From the NCBI GenBank assembly GCA_947247005.1, contig OX365945.1, positions 16,746,501 to 16,810,500 of the forward strand: a stretch of DNA of 64,000 bases. Reading direction: 5' to 3'. Every line of letters begins with the position of its first letter. Position 1 is the first letter of the stretch. Under the pieces are notes generated by a model that did not search any database, was not told the DNA's origin, and saw only the letters and a list, made by a program, of their open reading frames with translations. Positions 26,901-41,900 of the stretch are shown in pieces. The DNA comes from Spisula solida. Lineage: Eukaryota; Mollusca; Bivalvia; Venerida; Mactridae. The position numbers were made by a program, and so were the translations under genes.

Positions 26901-29900
26901 CGTATATGACGTCTTTAAGTTAAGAAATGATGATACTGATTAGTATGCAGCTCAATCATGTATATAGCTATAAAACAACTTCACAAATAGTTAATTGATG
27001 AAATGCCATGTAAATTACGTTACCTTTAAAAAATATGGTTTTTTTTTCAACAACATTTCAGTTAAAATTTCAGTATAACACATATAGTGGGGTGACAATT
27101 GGTAATTTTTGGGGGGTAGCTAGGTGGCAGCTATTGTAGAACAAGCAATGTTATATACCAAAATGTTCGCCTATGTATGTACTAAATGGAACTGCCGGCA
27201 TAAATTGTCAACACATGGTGTGGACCCGGAATCACAAGATGGCGTCCAAGATGGCCGTCATATTTACAAATACACTTAAAATTCTATATTATCATGCATT
27301 TTTATTTATTTATGTATATAGTCACACATATTTGCTTAGATATTATTCATTTGATAATGTGCATCATATGGACATACACGACTGACCACCTTGAAGTCAA
27401 GGTCATTTTAAGGTCAAGTTACGAAAAATATGCCCTATGGGATATGCAACACTGCAAAGTAAGGCATCCCAAGACCATATGGGGTACATAGTTCACTTAA
27501 CACCCAATGTCACATTCGGTACTCACCATCACAGAGTACAGGCATCCAATGCCGTATGGGGTAGTCACTACCACTTACTATAGCCATACTAAGCCATAAG
27601 GGGTACATTTACTCTCAACCAAACCCTTTGTTATGCTTACCCCTACCAATTACACCAGTATCAGGCATGACTGGGTACTCATCAGCATATCTGAGGCCCT
27701 ATGGGATACTTGAAACCGAGAGGACAGCCAACCTAGACCATATTAAAAAAGATAATAATAACGACTTTATTTATTGTGGATTACATATTTGACAGTAATA
27801 TCAATTTTCAATATGGTCCACTGGAAAAGAAACACAGATTAAAAACAACATAATAAATAAACAACATAATAAACAAAAACAATGAGATGTAAAAAGATTA
27901 TATTAAGTCAGACAGGGAAGGCAGCACTCAACTTAACCAGCCGAGCACAGAAAACATTAAAACACACAAAGCACAATGCTCAACTGAACCAACCGAGCAC
28001 AGAAAACATAAAACACATAAAGACACAATGCCCAACTAAACAAGCGAAGATCTTCCCAAGTCCAAGCTGTCGAAAAGTATAATAAATTATAACTAGCTGA
28101 ATGACCCAGTTTCCACAGCAAAAGGACTATAATGCCTAGTTTTAGCTGTCAGAAAACTTAAAAAGAAGAAGTGCCCAACACACTACCGACCAAGAAAATT
28201 AAACATCCCCTGTCCCACTGTTTAAAAGCTGAATAGAAAAGCTGAATGACCTAGTTACAACAGTAAAACTGCTGAACTACATAGTTTTAGCAGCCTTTAG
28301 TCTCAAAAGTTAAATGACCGTATTAAAACGTTGAAAGGCCCGTATAGTCGGATGACCTAATTTCAAATAGTAAAATGACGTAATTTAAAAAATCGAGATA
28401 TGACGTAATGAAAAAGTCATTACGAATTGCAAGCAATACAGAAGTCCCCTACCGGTTTAAAGCCATTTTCAATGAGTCTGTTGCCATAGCAACCACAAAT
28501 CCCGTCAGAACCAAAACTGACTGACTGATGGCAAACCAATAGTCCCTCCGGTCAAAAACCGGCAAGGGACTTACAACTACGTTAAATGACCTCAGGGGAC
28601 AAAACACTACATCCATAACTCCACAGCTGTACATCAACTCATGAACGAACCAGGTAGGATGCGAATCGCGTGGACGAAATAGTAAGAGGACAACCAGCAA
28701 ATACGAATAAATAACTCCCAGCTCCATATACCGTTTGGCCCCGGTCAAAAAATTAAATACTGAGAAATTATGACAAATTATTGATTATTTAAAAATGAAA
28801 AACTCCACTGTAAACGGAATTGGCGTTTAATTACAGATACAAACTCATATAATAATAATTAAACAAAGTACGAAACTACCGGAAGTAGCACCGCCAAACA
28901 GAAACCGCGGGACACGCGAGAACAAAAAGGCACAGAAAATATACAACTTCACTCGAAAAGGCGCGGAACATGCCCAACATAAAACACTAGCACAGGAACA
29001 TGTAATAAGTCTCTATATGGTACTCACTATTACTGAGAACAGCTGTACAAGGTCCAATGGGTTACTCACTAGTACAAAACTACAGTCATATAAGGCCCAA
29101 AAGGTTACTCATCCGAAATAATTACAGATTTCATACCCCATAGGGATGCTCATAACCAATGACTTATAGTCTCACCAAGTTGTATAGGGTACAAAGGAGT
29201 CACAACAATATAGTACAGACATGCAAGGCCAAATCACCACCACCAATTACAGTTTATATTTTGCACTAAGTGGTACACATAACCATTGAGTATGGTCACA
29301 CCTGACTGTGGTACTTACCACCAGCGATAACAACCATACTATGTCCTAAGGGGTACTCGGACCAACTGAATACTGCCATACCAGGTGCAATATAGCTATA
29401 ATTTGCTCTATTGGGTAATTCCCCACCACCAATTATGGTCATACTAATCCCTGCGGGGTAGTTGCAACCATTAAATATAGCCATACGGGACCCTATGTGG
29501 TACTTACCACTACCAGCCTTCTTAGGCCCTATGCCCTTCTCACAACTACTGTGTACAGCCATACTATGCCTGAGAGATACTCATAGTCACTATGGAAAGC
29601 CATTCAATGCTCTATTTGGTACTTAACACTGCCTAGTACAGCCGTCCCAGACCAGCTTATGTACTCACCTCCACAAGTTCAACCATCTCAGGCCCGATTG
29701 GGTACCCACCTATACATAGAACAGCCATCACAGGTCCTATTGACTACCCTATACCACTGAGAACAAACAGCTCAGGCCCCATTTGGTACCAACCACCTCT
29801 GAGTACAGTAATTCCAGGCCCTGTTTGGTATCCACCACCTCTGAGTACAGACATCCCGGGCTGTATTTGATGCCCATCACCACAGAGAACAGCAATCCCG

Positions 29901-32900
29901 GGTTCCATTTGGTACCTACAACCTCAGAGTACAGTCATCTCAGGCTCTATTGGGTACCCACCAAATCTGAGTACAGTCACCAAAGCCATTTTGGGTACTC
30001 GACATCACAGATTAAGCCATCACAGGCTTCATTAGGAACCCACCCCAACACAGATTTAAGCCCCCCAGGCTATATTTGGAACCCTACAACACAGATTTCA
30101 GCCCTCCTATGCCATATTGGGAACCTACCAACACAGATTTCAGCCCTCCTTGGCCATATTGGGAACCCATCACCACAGTTTTCAGTCATCCTAGGCCATA
30201 TTTGGAACCCGCCAACACAGATTTCAGCGCTCCTAGGACATATTGGAAACCCACCATTACAGATCACAGCCATCCTATGCCATATTGGGAACCCACCAAC
30301 ACAAATTAAACAATGAACAGTAACACAGTTTACATTTTTTAAGAGTATTTTACCTTAAATGATCTCGACCTCTCACTGGTCAGAATTGCACAACAATTCA
30401 GGTAGTCGCCATAAGATAAGTATGCACCTATCAATGTTTTCCTCCAGTGGGGTGGGTGGCGGACAGACCAAGAGGAATAGGACAATTTTACTTTTGGGGT
30501 CTAATTCCTGGTGCACCATAGAGAATGTTTCAAACTTATTTTCAAATATACACTATGGTTTTTAATTTGTATGTAGTGTGATTAAATAACTGACATACGA
30601 TTGTATACACGTATATAGTAAATGTTTAAAAGTCATGTGTGTGCATAGTGTTCTTATGAAGATATTTAATCGAGGGACAATCTCTGTTCTAGTTTCATAG
30701 TTTGATAATTAAATTTGTGTGTGTGTGTATTAAAGTAAATACAAATTGTATAAAGCAAACAAAAATACTTGTACGTTTGGGATTTTACAAAGATAAGTCA
30801 ACATTGTGTTAAAATTACAGCATATATGATATTGTAAAGTTAAACATAAATTATTTTTTTAAATACATTAGTTGAAAGTTCAAATGCAAACTGCGATAAA
30901 AGATATTTTGATTTGAAAATCAATTATTTTTTAGTGGTAAAGTTTATCTAAAGTAACATAATACAAGGCTAGTAAATTGTAATTTTGTTTGATATTTAAA
31001 TACCTGTACATTATAGTTTACATGTTGTTTAGTTAAATATGCAATTTGAACTGCAAACCTATAATATTTTTTAAGTAGGATTAAATTGTTATTTTTTATT
31101 TTTAATTGTTTTAAGTACGTTTTTAAGACACTGACGACATGAACTTTAATTTGTATGTTCGGTAACGTAAAGTGCAATGTAGTATTGCCTTAACATATCT
31201 TACAAGAAAGAGACTTGTTAATATATATAATATAAACCATTATAAATATATAAAGTGGTGTTATATGTTACTGAAAAGTGTATGATACAATTTGAATGAA
31301 AAACGCACATGTTTTTGAGAATGGGTGACATTTTAAGAATCGCTACCAAACATCTATATCTTAACCTATACTGGCAATATATACATCATTTTTAGGTTAA
31401 ATGTTTAACTTTGTAATGGTAACTTCATCATTTGATTGCCTGGTCATCTAAATTTGCAATAAAAAACTTGTGCCAAAAACCTTTTGTTTTTTTAGGGTAA
31501 CGTATGTTTTTCCATATTTATCTTCTTTAACACTGCATTTTGGCATTGAAATTATATCAGTTTGCAGCTACTAGTTTACACTCTTGAATAACATATGAAA
31601 ACTTGGAATTATTAAATAGCATAATGGTACAAATTATTTTTAAAAATTACAATTTTTTTAATATTTTAGGGGTAACGTATTTTAAAGCGTGGTAACAGAG
31701 AAAAGCCCCACCCGCCAGTTGCAAACTTTATGCCAAAATGTTCGCCACACCTTGGAGTTTCAAAAAAATATGGTCCACAAAATTCTCCCATGGGGGGAGC
31801 AAAACCCCCTCAGGCTCACGTTCTAAAGTACTTACGACCTTATAACGCTCATGCATATTTAAAATCTGCAGCTCAAGACACTTCTGATAAACCTATTTTC
31901 ATTTTGACGAAACCGAAGTTGAAAAGGCTAAGTAAAGAGTAGTTTTCAGACAATTGGTTTCTCAAAATATTGATTTTGTACTTACGACCTTCTAATTCTT
32001 AGCTAGCGTTCCGCATACAGATCCAGGCAAACAAGTGGCCACTTCTTGGGTACCTCAAACCTACGAATGGTCATTTGTTGGGTACATTCTATTCATTCCG
32101 TAAGTCTTATTGGGTATTTTCGTACCTTGTTGGGTACTTTTTAACAAAAGAAATACCAAATAAGTGGTAAATCGTCAACACGTTCGTCCGTCGTAAATCC
32201 AAAATTTGCTTGTGTAGACACAAGAGGCTACAATTTTGACATAATCTTTAAATTTGTGACAATGTCTATATCAACAAAATCTAGGTAAAGTTCGATATCG
32301 GATCAGTTGGGATAAAAAACTAGGTCAAATCATAGAAAAAATTGTGTAGTCAATAGAGGTCAAATGTTTGGCATATTATTTGTGAAACCTGGTCACAATG
32401 GTCATCTCAACAAAACCTTGGTCAAGTTTGATATTGGGTTATTTTGGGTTACAAACTAGGTCACTAGGTCAAATTATAGAAAACCCTTGCGTAGTTACTA
32501 GAGGTCACATGTTTGTAATCATCTTTATGAAACTTTGTGCAAATAATCATTGTATCCAAATCTATATCAATTTGATATTTGGTCACCCAGGGTAAAAAAG
32601 TAGGTCACTGTGTGAAGTCATAGAAAAACCTTGTGTATTTATTAGAGGTCACAATTGTAGCCTAACCTTCATGAAACTTGGTCACAATTATTATCTCGAC
32701 ACAATCTAGGCCAAGATTGATATGGGGGCAAAAGTTATTTATAAGTTAATTTATTTTGTTTACTATGTTTTTGCCATAGTTTGCTGCTCCGCCCTATGTG
32801 TTAGCTCGTGTTTCGTGTCTGTTGATGCTCTTGAGACTTTAAGGTGGATGCACGTAGGTATATTATTAGACTATGTGGTAAAGAGGGACACGGAAATCGC

Positions 32901-35900
32901 TGGGTGCGGTACCCTAGTGAGCGCTCTGGGTCTAATGCTACTTGTTTGTAGAATTATTTTATTTTGTTCTTCAAAGTTTATTATGTTTTTGTACTGTTTG
33001 TGATTATAAATGTCTTGACTTGAAATAAAACTTGAAACTTGGGAATGATAACTAGCTCACTGGGTCAAATTACAGATTAAAATATGTTTATGCTGAGGAA
33101 GCTATAATTCAGGTCAACATATGGGCCTACATGCACTACTTTGACAGGTGAGCGACCGAGGGCCCTTTGGGACCTTCTGTTAATTCATCAAAACATAGTT
33201 TATTGATATGCCCCTTTGCGTTTGAAGCGCTATAGTGTTGAACACCTTCGAGCGTTTAGAAGATAGATGTTGTTCAACAATAAAGTGTGCTTATCAGTTT
33301 GGTGTTTTAGGTGAAATGGTCTTACACATTTTATGTTAACCTAATAAAATCGAACTCATTCAGCTTCACAAGTTTTAAGAAAGCTTTTAAAGACATGTAA
33401 TACTTTAATATTGGTTATTTTACTGATCAAATGTTAGCGAATATTACAATGAACAGGGTACATTTATGAAAATGACGAATACTATAGCATAAAAAGACCA
33501 TTGCTGAAGTTCACGGATGTGTATAAGCACAAGGTCAGAAAGAACAAATTGAGTAAGTTCCTGAAGGGTCTTAATATGTCAAAGGTGTGCCTTCGGAATG
33601 GGCGTTCTTTGTTATAATTCTAAAATAAGTGTGTGTTCTTATGGTGTAGGTTATATGTTTAAAATATTATACCACTGTCAATCAAATATTACCGTAAACT
33701 AAACTGTTACGGATGCTAGGTTTTAAATATTAAAATGAAATGAACATGATAAAATTGCACTCTCATAATGATAGCAGCCAATCGGGTTGGAATGACAGTA
33801 TTCAACAGAAACGGCATAGAACGAACGGCACGAAATAATACGCATGGATCTAATGTGATAGTGTATATGACCATAGACAGTCAACGTGTTTAATCGGTAG
33901 GCGGAACCTCGTATCATGTTACCAGGAAAACATATTCAAATATCAAGTGTCTCACGTGTAAGATAAGTACCGTGGTAGCTCAATAAGCACTTTGGTCCTA
34001 ACAATTGGAGGTATTATAGCTATTTCTAATAGAGAAAATAACATGCATCCAAACATCTAATTTAATCTGACACTTTCAGATGCAAAATGTTCAACCAAAT
34101 ACACAACAAACAAATTAGTGATAAAAACAGAGTTATCCGCGTGATAGGACCAATGCAGTTTTAAAGAATATCAGGGGAGATAACTCACTAGCGTATCTAA
34201 TTATAAATGTTTTGGTGATTAATTGCAGATCTTGATGGACTAACCGAGTATTATACATACGAAGTAATAGTTCAGGTGACTGACAATGGATACAACACAA
34301 GGGAAGGACTGATTGAGTTTCAGGCAGAGGAGAAGTGGAAACCCTTTCAGTTATACATATTTGAAACAAGAGATGGACATACGGAAGCCTATCTGCCACT
34401 GGGAGTACGGTGGACGCTTTCACCAGATTATGTTAGTATGGTTTTAATTACGGCTTTCAACCATTATATAATGCTACTTATAATACATACATTGTTTATA
34501 GAGGCAAGGTAATTAGGCCATCAAGAGCGTCTTACAGAACCAAGGCAATATTGAAGTATTTTAAGTGATAAATACTACTCAACATTCCCAAACCGCAAGT
34601 TTATATTTCAGTCCTGTTTTTTTCAAAAATACAGGTAGAAATAAAAACATCTGGTTATGTTTGCCGTTTTTCAACAAATTTCAGCGCATCAGTCGTATTG
34701 CGTAATATAGTATCTTCTGCACGTGCTTTATACAATTTGTATTTACTTTAATACACTCAAGGGGAACAATTAATACAATTCATAATTGACAATGGTTTAT
34801 TTCATTTATTTTTCGAAAATGCATTTAATAGCATGAAATTTCACATACTGGCATATGTATATGTAATGAGGCTAATTTGTGTTTACGTTTCTTTGGCCTT
34901 TTTGCGGTCTAATCAACGTCTTACACCTGTTACGTGATCTAGAACACTTTACACATGTAAGACATGTGCATCCAGAAGCACATTTTCCTACGCTAAAAAC
35001 ATCTAGCATGCTGACTTTGGTACAAAAAGGACGCGGCTGACTTGTGGGTTGTAAGGTCGGATACACTTACCTTCCGTCTTTTTATTTTTGAAATTATAAA
35101 ATATAGTTTCTTTTGTTATTGTTATTTTAGTGCTACTTTGTAATCTTCGTTTGTTATTGATTTCTTGTTGCCGGAAACCTTTAAGCGGTGATAATCACCA
35201 TGCATCCGTGTTTTTTTGCGAAATTAAGATTTCTTTAATGAAGATGCCCTTTTTTAAATATTGTTGTGAGATTTTTACAGATAAGCTGCGTTTGTTTTTG
35301 TCTATCTCGGTATGTTACGTGTTTTTCTATGAGGATAGGCCTCACTTATTCCTAAATGTTTATGAACATGTGCATGAAATGCGTTGCAATATACACGCGT
35401 TAAAACATCTTGGGTACTTTACACCTTTTTGTTATTGAGTAAATATTATTTATTACAATACACGTCTGTAACGACTAGGACCGTCACTGGGACGATTATT
35501 CGGTTAATCGGATACGATTCGATTGTAAGGTGAAATCGGTTATAATTTGCAAAACTGCTAATCGTTCTAAAACAATACACATCTTACAAAGCCAATAAAT
35601 GCATATATAATCACATTTAACATACAATTCTTATTTTGATACTGTATTCCTGGAAGGATGACATAAACACACATGAAGTCTGCTTCTGAAAGCATACCTT
35701 GATATGGTTGTCATGAAAGAAAACACTATTTTCAATATGGTGGCCGATAAACCGGGTCGATTCGATTTCATACCAACGATTAACCGGTTTCAAAATATTG
35801 AAATATTCCCGGTCCTAGTAACGCCTATCATGACCGTTTACTTGTCCAAATATTTATTCAAGTATTTGCATGTCAAATTACACGAGCGTACATGCATTAC

Positions 35901-38900
35901 AAACAACATAATTATACTAAATTATGGTTGCGGTTTAGTAGTGTGCATGAATTACATTATATTTAGTTGCCCAGGAAAGTGTCAGTACATGATAATTATA
36001 ACTGAAACTCCCTCGATGCGTAGTCAATGGCAGGTACAAAACCGAATTGCCACCCACTACGACTGTCTCAGTAGAACAAACAAACGCTGAAATGTTTAGT
36101 AATAGTTAAGTGTAGGCCATATTGTAAATTGTATAACTTTATAATCTGTTTAAAGCTATAAGCTGCATAACATGAATTGGTAATTCAAGAAATTGTCTTA
36201 CACGTCTTACTCCCCATCAATACACGTTTTGGTTATTTTCACATGATGCATTATCTCAAACGTAAGTCTTATCAATTATAGTGACAAACATGTATGAACA
36301 ATACAGGTATGGTTTGTAGACCTTAATTTTCGTGTGGCGGCTGTAAAAAGTATCCCCGTACTTCTCTTCAGTGTAGTTATCATTTATATTTACCTCCCTT
36401 TATGGTTAATTATGCACGAAATGCAAAGTCCACAGTGTGCCATTCAATGCTGAGTGAGTATATAGGCTTGCTTGAAATATTCGTTATGGATATTCCTTCT
36501 ATGTCTGACTCTTGTGCTGCCGTCGTTTCTGTAAGGCTTTGGATTGTTTGTGCGCTACAGTATTGGTTTCAGTACAATTCTTGTTATTTAAATTTTATTG
36601 TTTTTAGTGCACCAAAACAGATTATATTCGACCTGATGATGGTATAGATAATGATTGTGATGGATATACTGGCGAAGAAATACAGAATGGAGTCGGTAAT
36701 AACGGTGGTGATATAATTGAATGCACAAACCTCGTATCTAAAAATGTTTATTACCCATTAAAGCGAGTCAAACGTTCTCACTGTCTTCCGTCAAGTCTCA
36801 ACTATCTTTCTTTAACATTTCAAGGCTATGATGCATCCATTATTACATGTGAAACATAATAGCTGCATTTTCTGACTTTACAAATTAAATGTACAAATAA
36901 CTATTCTAGACGAAAGTTGAAACTACGATATTTTCTGGTACACTTTTGACTATTTTTATATGCCATGTTTTCTGTTCTTCGTATTAAGTAATTTGATTTT
37001 ATTATACGACATATTCGGTTTGTGACATACCATGAGTAACCATTTGGAGTTACGTTTTTGACATATTTCTATACAATATCCACGGTGCACAATCAAGTGG
37101 TCTATAAATTCAATGTTGGTTTCCGTCTAGAAATTCCGAGAAACAAACGAGAAATTTGACGTACATGTACGTTTTTTTGTATAATGTGTATTTGTGTAAT
37201 ATCGTTAGTGCAATGTTTGTTCCAAGTCCGTGTATCAAAGTGTTCCCCCAAAACCCTCATAGTCTGCTTTATGTGGCTGGAAACTGACCCAAAATATCAC
37301 AATTGCTCTTTTGATCGCTCAAAGCTGATTCAAGAACCGCATAAACACCCCTTTTCTTGTTGAAGTCTTCTGGTGGCTATTGAAACAAAAAGGTACTATT
37401 AATTTAGACAGGGAACAGTGAAGGCAGCACGCAACTATACCAGCCGAGCACAGAAAACGAAACAAAACATACAAGGTACAATGCCCAACTGAACAAGTAA
37501 ATGATCTTCCCTAATCCAAGCTGTCGAACAGCTGAATGAGTTAGTTTCAGCAATAAAATTAAATGGAATACCTAGATTTAACTGACAGATGTCCTACAAA
37601 GTTGAAAAATATCAGTATTACAAAGATGAATGCTAAGGTTTCAGTTGAATTACCTAGCTTCAACAATTAAAAGGCGGAACCCCCTCGCCGGATGATCTAG
37701 TTTCAACAAGTTAAATGCCTTAGCTGAATGACCCAGACTCAACAAGCTGAGCGCAACAGCTGAACGACCTAGATCCAATTAGCTGAATTTCCTCAACCGA
37801 ATTACCTACATTAAACAATTAGTATTTCCAAGTTTAATAAGCACGCTTCAAGAGCACAAAATCCGCAACACATATTTAGCTGACTGTAGTCGTAAAAACT
37901 TAAAGTATATCAATATCAATAAGCTGAACGCCATGGTATCAGCTCAATAATTTCAGGAACCAAAAAAGCGAATGTCGTCCCTGTCGGATGAACCTGTTGT
38001 ATCAAGCTAGATCCGGATAACACAAATGTAAAAAGAATAAGCTGAAAAAGTGCGCTACCATGACTTGCTTTACCCTAATAATGCTATCTTAATTATCATA
38101 GACCACATGTGCACCGTATAACTTTAATTGTACACACTATTCATTTATAAGCTGCATAATTAATATAATATACTTAATAAGAATACAAAATAGTCCGGCT
38201 CTGGGGATTTTTCAGGTACGTTATTTTCGATGCACAATTAAATGTCTATACAGAAATATAAATAATTTTGCGAATTTGTATCATATGTGTGTTTCTAGTG
38301 GTCCTCGTTCGCTTTTAGCATGTTTCCCTATTTTTTGGGGACCAAACACTGACGTTTTAGATGCCAGGTTTCTGGATGTCACCGACGATGAATTCACCGA
38401 CATGAATTATTGGAAATTCAAAATATGAGTATATATTTAGATTCGAAACCACCAACATAAGATACACGATGATGTAGGTTTGAATTTAATTCAAAACCAC
38501 ATAGAGTCTGAAACAATAAACACAGGACCGCATACATAAAGTTTGAAACAATAAACTCAGGACCGTATCATTTTAAATGGATAAGACATACTCATTAAAC
38601 CTTTCTCTACAGATGATGATAGCGACGGCGATGATGACGAAGACGTAACAAGTCATAATAATCCCGGTAAGCTTGTAAAGATGTACAAAATTAATGCACT
38701 ACATGTACAACTGTATGCGCATTTAAACATTTTCTTTTTTGAAATAAATTTCATTATTTTGTTACAACATAGGCTATTTTCTATCAATAGAAACTTTGTT
38801 ATTCGTAAATATGTTCAGGTAGTTAACTTAATCACTTATTTAGCAAATGCTAAAGAGCGCATGGTATTTTAGGAGCGACTGGTGTGTATGTACATCGAGT

Positions 38901-41900
38901 AGAAGTTTGTGATGGAGACGACTCTGAATGTTCAGTGATATATGATGGGTGAGTAGAGGTTCATATTTCTGTGTTATATTTATGGAAATAGTCATCACTG
39001 AGGGCCATATGGCATTATATGGACTCGCCATATTTTTTATAATATTGACCGTATGATATGAATGTAAGTGGTCATAACATTTTATTCGCCTGTAGATAGG
39101 ACCCTTTTCTATGTTGACAAGAACCGGGTACATTATATGTAATTTTCCAAATGGAAATATGGTTAAGAACTTGCAAATACAGTGGGTAGTCATATTGGTG
39201 GAAATTGATTAATCTCATGAGATAAAATAGTAAATATGCAATATAAGAACAGACATCGGTATAACTGTGACCGAGTGGTTAGCCGTATCGACTGTCTATA
39301 CAGAGGTCTCCGATTCAAGTCTCGGCGCAGCAAATGACATTTCAGAAACATTTTTTAGTGTTTCACACTCAACTAGAGATGAACTGGTTGGACACCCAGT
39401 GGTAGTCTCATCATATAGGTGCTATACACAGGAATGGTAACGTACCAAGGAGTCTATTCGTAAAAGGCTAGGACAGCGCACCCGGATTCCTTGTATCACA
39501 CAAACTTCGTCATTGGCAAATATTAGGTAGGGAATGGTCACGCACTACAAAAGAACAGAACACCCCGTGATTCGAACCTTACAAAGTTCCGCTCCCATGG
39601 CACATATCCTAACCATTTTTCCAAGGTTGCAATTCAAACACTCTAGAACACGTTTATGATGATGATACTATTTCAGATGCTACGACGACCGCTACGACAA
39701 CATACGTGGGAAAAACCCTTACTTTAAAATGGAACCTTTTGAGCACAATGTCAACTTAACAGAGGAATTTGATCACCTCTGGGTTATTGATACCCCAGCA
39801 TTTTATGCTTGGAAACCTATCACGCCAGCTAACGATGGTGAAATAACAATTACAGTGTTTTATCGCATGTGTTTTGGAGATCTTACATTATGTGAAGACG
39901 TAAGTTCATTAATGGTAGTAAAGGACAGTATGTAACTTGTAATGGCGACACAGTTCTAATGTTAATATCGAGTTTAGTTTTTCAAGTACATAATTATGCT
40001 ATTTAACAATGAAGGTCGGTATATAATTATAAATACTCGGACATGTGTACTATACATTGTTATATGTTTTATAAAAAAAACCTTTTTATAAGTTTTATTG
40101 TAGCATCTAGAGGGCTCAATATTTGAGGATACCCAGACAAATGCATAATATATGTACATGTATATCAATACAATTTCTAAAGATCCATTAAGGTCTATAA
40201 AAACAAGTGTGAAGCGTAATGTTTTTCTTATTTCTGCGGCAAATTAAATACAAATGATATCCGGTAAATCAGACAGGGAAAGCAGTATTCAGCTGCAACA
40301 ACTGAGCAACAATTGTTGTTCTGTAGAACAAGTATGTACTGACATTTAGTCAGTTTCAGCAAATATGTATATGTCTGAAAATTAAAACAAGGACATAATT
40401 TTTGTTAAGCCCAGCTACAATTTACCGTAGTTCGCTGGCTTAGAATTAGAATGTCGTAAGTACTACTGGCGACCTTTTTCAGACTCGTGCGTATTTGAAA
40501 TCTGCATATTTGAAATTCCTACTTTTCGCTTTTTTGTGAAGTTTTACCCCAAATATCGCGAATTATGATATTAAACTAAACTGCTTGAACATGTACATCA
40601 ATTTTTTATGCAGAATTGTTTGGGTGAAAATGTTACCTGCTAAGGCAACCATACACCTCGATTTGAGTTGGTCTCATGAATAATTTCTTTTAAAGGAATC
40701 AATGAATGGTTGTACCAAGTGTTGTGCTTTCCTAAAAAAATATGTTTTTTGGACATTATTGCTGGACTAATAAGTAAAGAGTAGTTTTCAGAAAGTTTTT
40801 TCTTGTTTTCTAAAAAAAAATGATTTTGTACTTACGACCTTCTAATTCTAAGCCAGCAATTTTTATTCTAGTCTTGTATTGAGAAGAGATCAACTGATGG
40901 TGAGGGACAATGGGCTGTTAGTACAAGAATTCCATTCCATTGGAATAGGACACATCAGAGGGGAAAGAACGACAAAGGTGAGTTTATGCTAGTTCTGGTC
41001 GATTGTAAAACAAGTTCTTTCAACTGATATGGATCACTAACGATACCTCATTTCTGATTGTGTCTATTGCCACGAGGATATGGGAGAGGTATGAGCAATA
41101 TACTACGTGCATTTACAATGTTATATACCTTAATAGTTTAAACAGTATTTATTCAGAAGATATTTTACAACATGTGTATAATAAGTTACAATTGCTAAAG
41201 GATTGGGAAACAAGTTTTTTAAACTTATATTAATCCCGCTCCTTTTCAAAATAACAAAATAATTACATACATAATATAGTAACATCCGGAGTATGTGACT
41301 GTCAGGATAGAAAGAGGATAGATAAAGGCAGAGAAGAAGTAAGGAAAGCATGGATAGGAGGAAGAAGGGACTGTTGTGAAGGAAACACACTGTCAAAATG
41401 ATGGTCTTCTGTCGTTTAAGTGTCAAGTCTTTTTGTAGAAATTATGTAATTTTGAACACTTAGAAAGATGTTTTCGTTCTGTTGCGAGCTAAGATTTTCG
41501 TCTCCAAACAAGAGATAATTAATGGTTGGTGCACAAAGGAGATTTTGCAAGAATTGTTGTCTTTGTTGATTATACAGAGGACAGTAGAGTTAGTAATGTG
41601 ACGCGGTTTCGATACAGTTGCACGTACACAGTGAAGAATCAATGAAGTTTTTTCTATTTAGATTGTAATTTAGCGAGCTACATCCTTTTCGTGGACCGAT
41701 ATTATACAAGGTTTGAGGCTTTCTTTTGTGTGGTTTGAGACTGTTTTTTAAAATTTGTAATGAGTTTGAGTTACGGGTGGCAACCGGCAATATATTCCAG
41801 TTTCGGATTGTTGCAGGGACAAATGAAGTATTATATTGTTTTTAAGTCAAAATGCACGGACTATTTTCTGAGTTTCTAAGAGCATAACGATTTTGAGGTT

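Noticed and set aside
29783..30316. 177-codon plus frame and overlapping minus frame
   Set aside because: By-products of the second 42-bp array.
32722..33003. 93-codon hydrophobic plus frame
   Set aside because: It lies in a nested LINE-type 3' tail and has no conserved motif.
34872..35066. 64-codon Cys-rich minus frame
   Set aside because: Suggestive Cys spacing, but no recognised family, splice support or neighbouring exon.
35704..36090. 128-codon plus frame
   Set aside because: It overlaps an inverted-repeat element and shows no domain or splice support.
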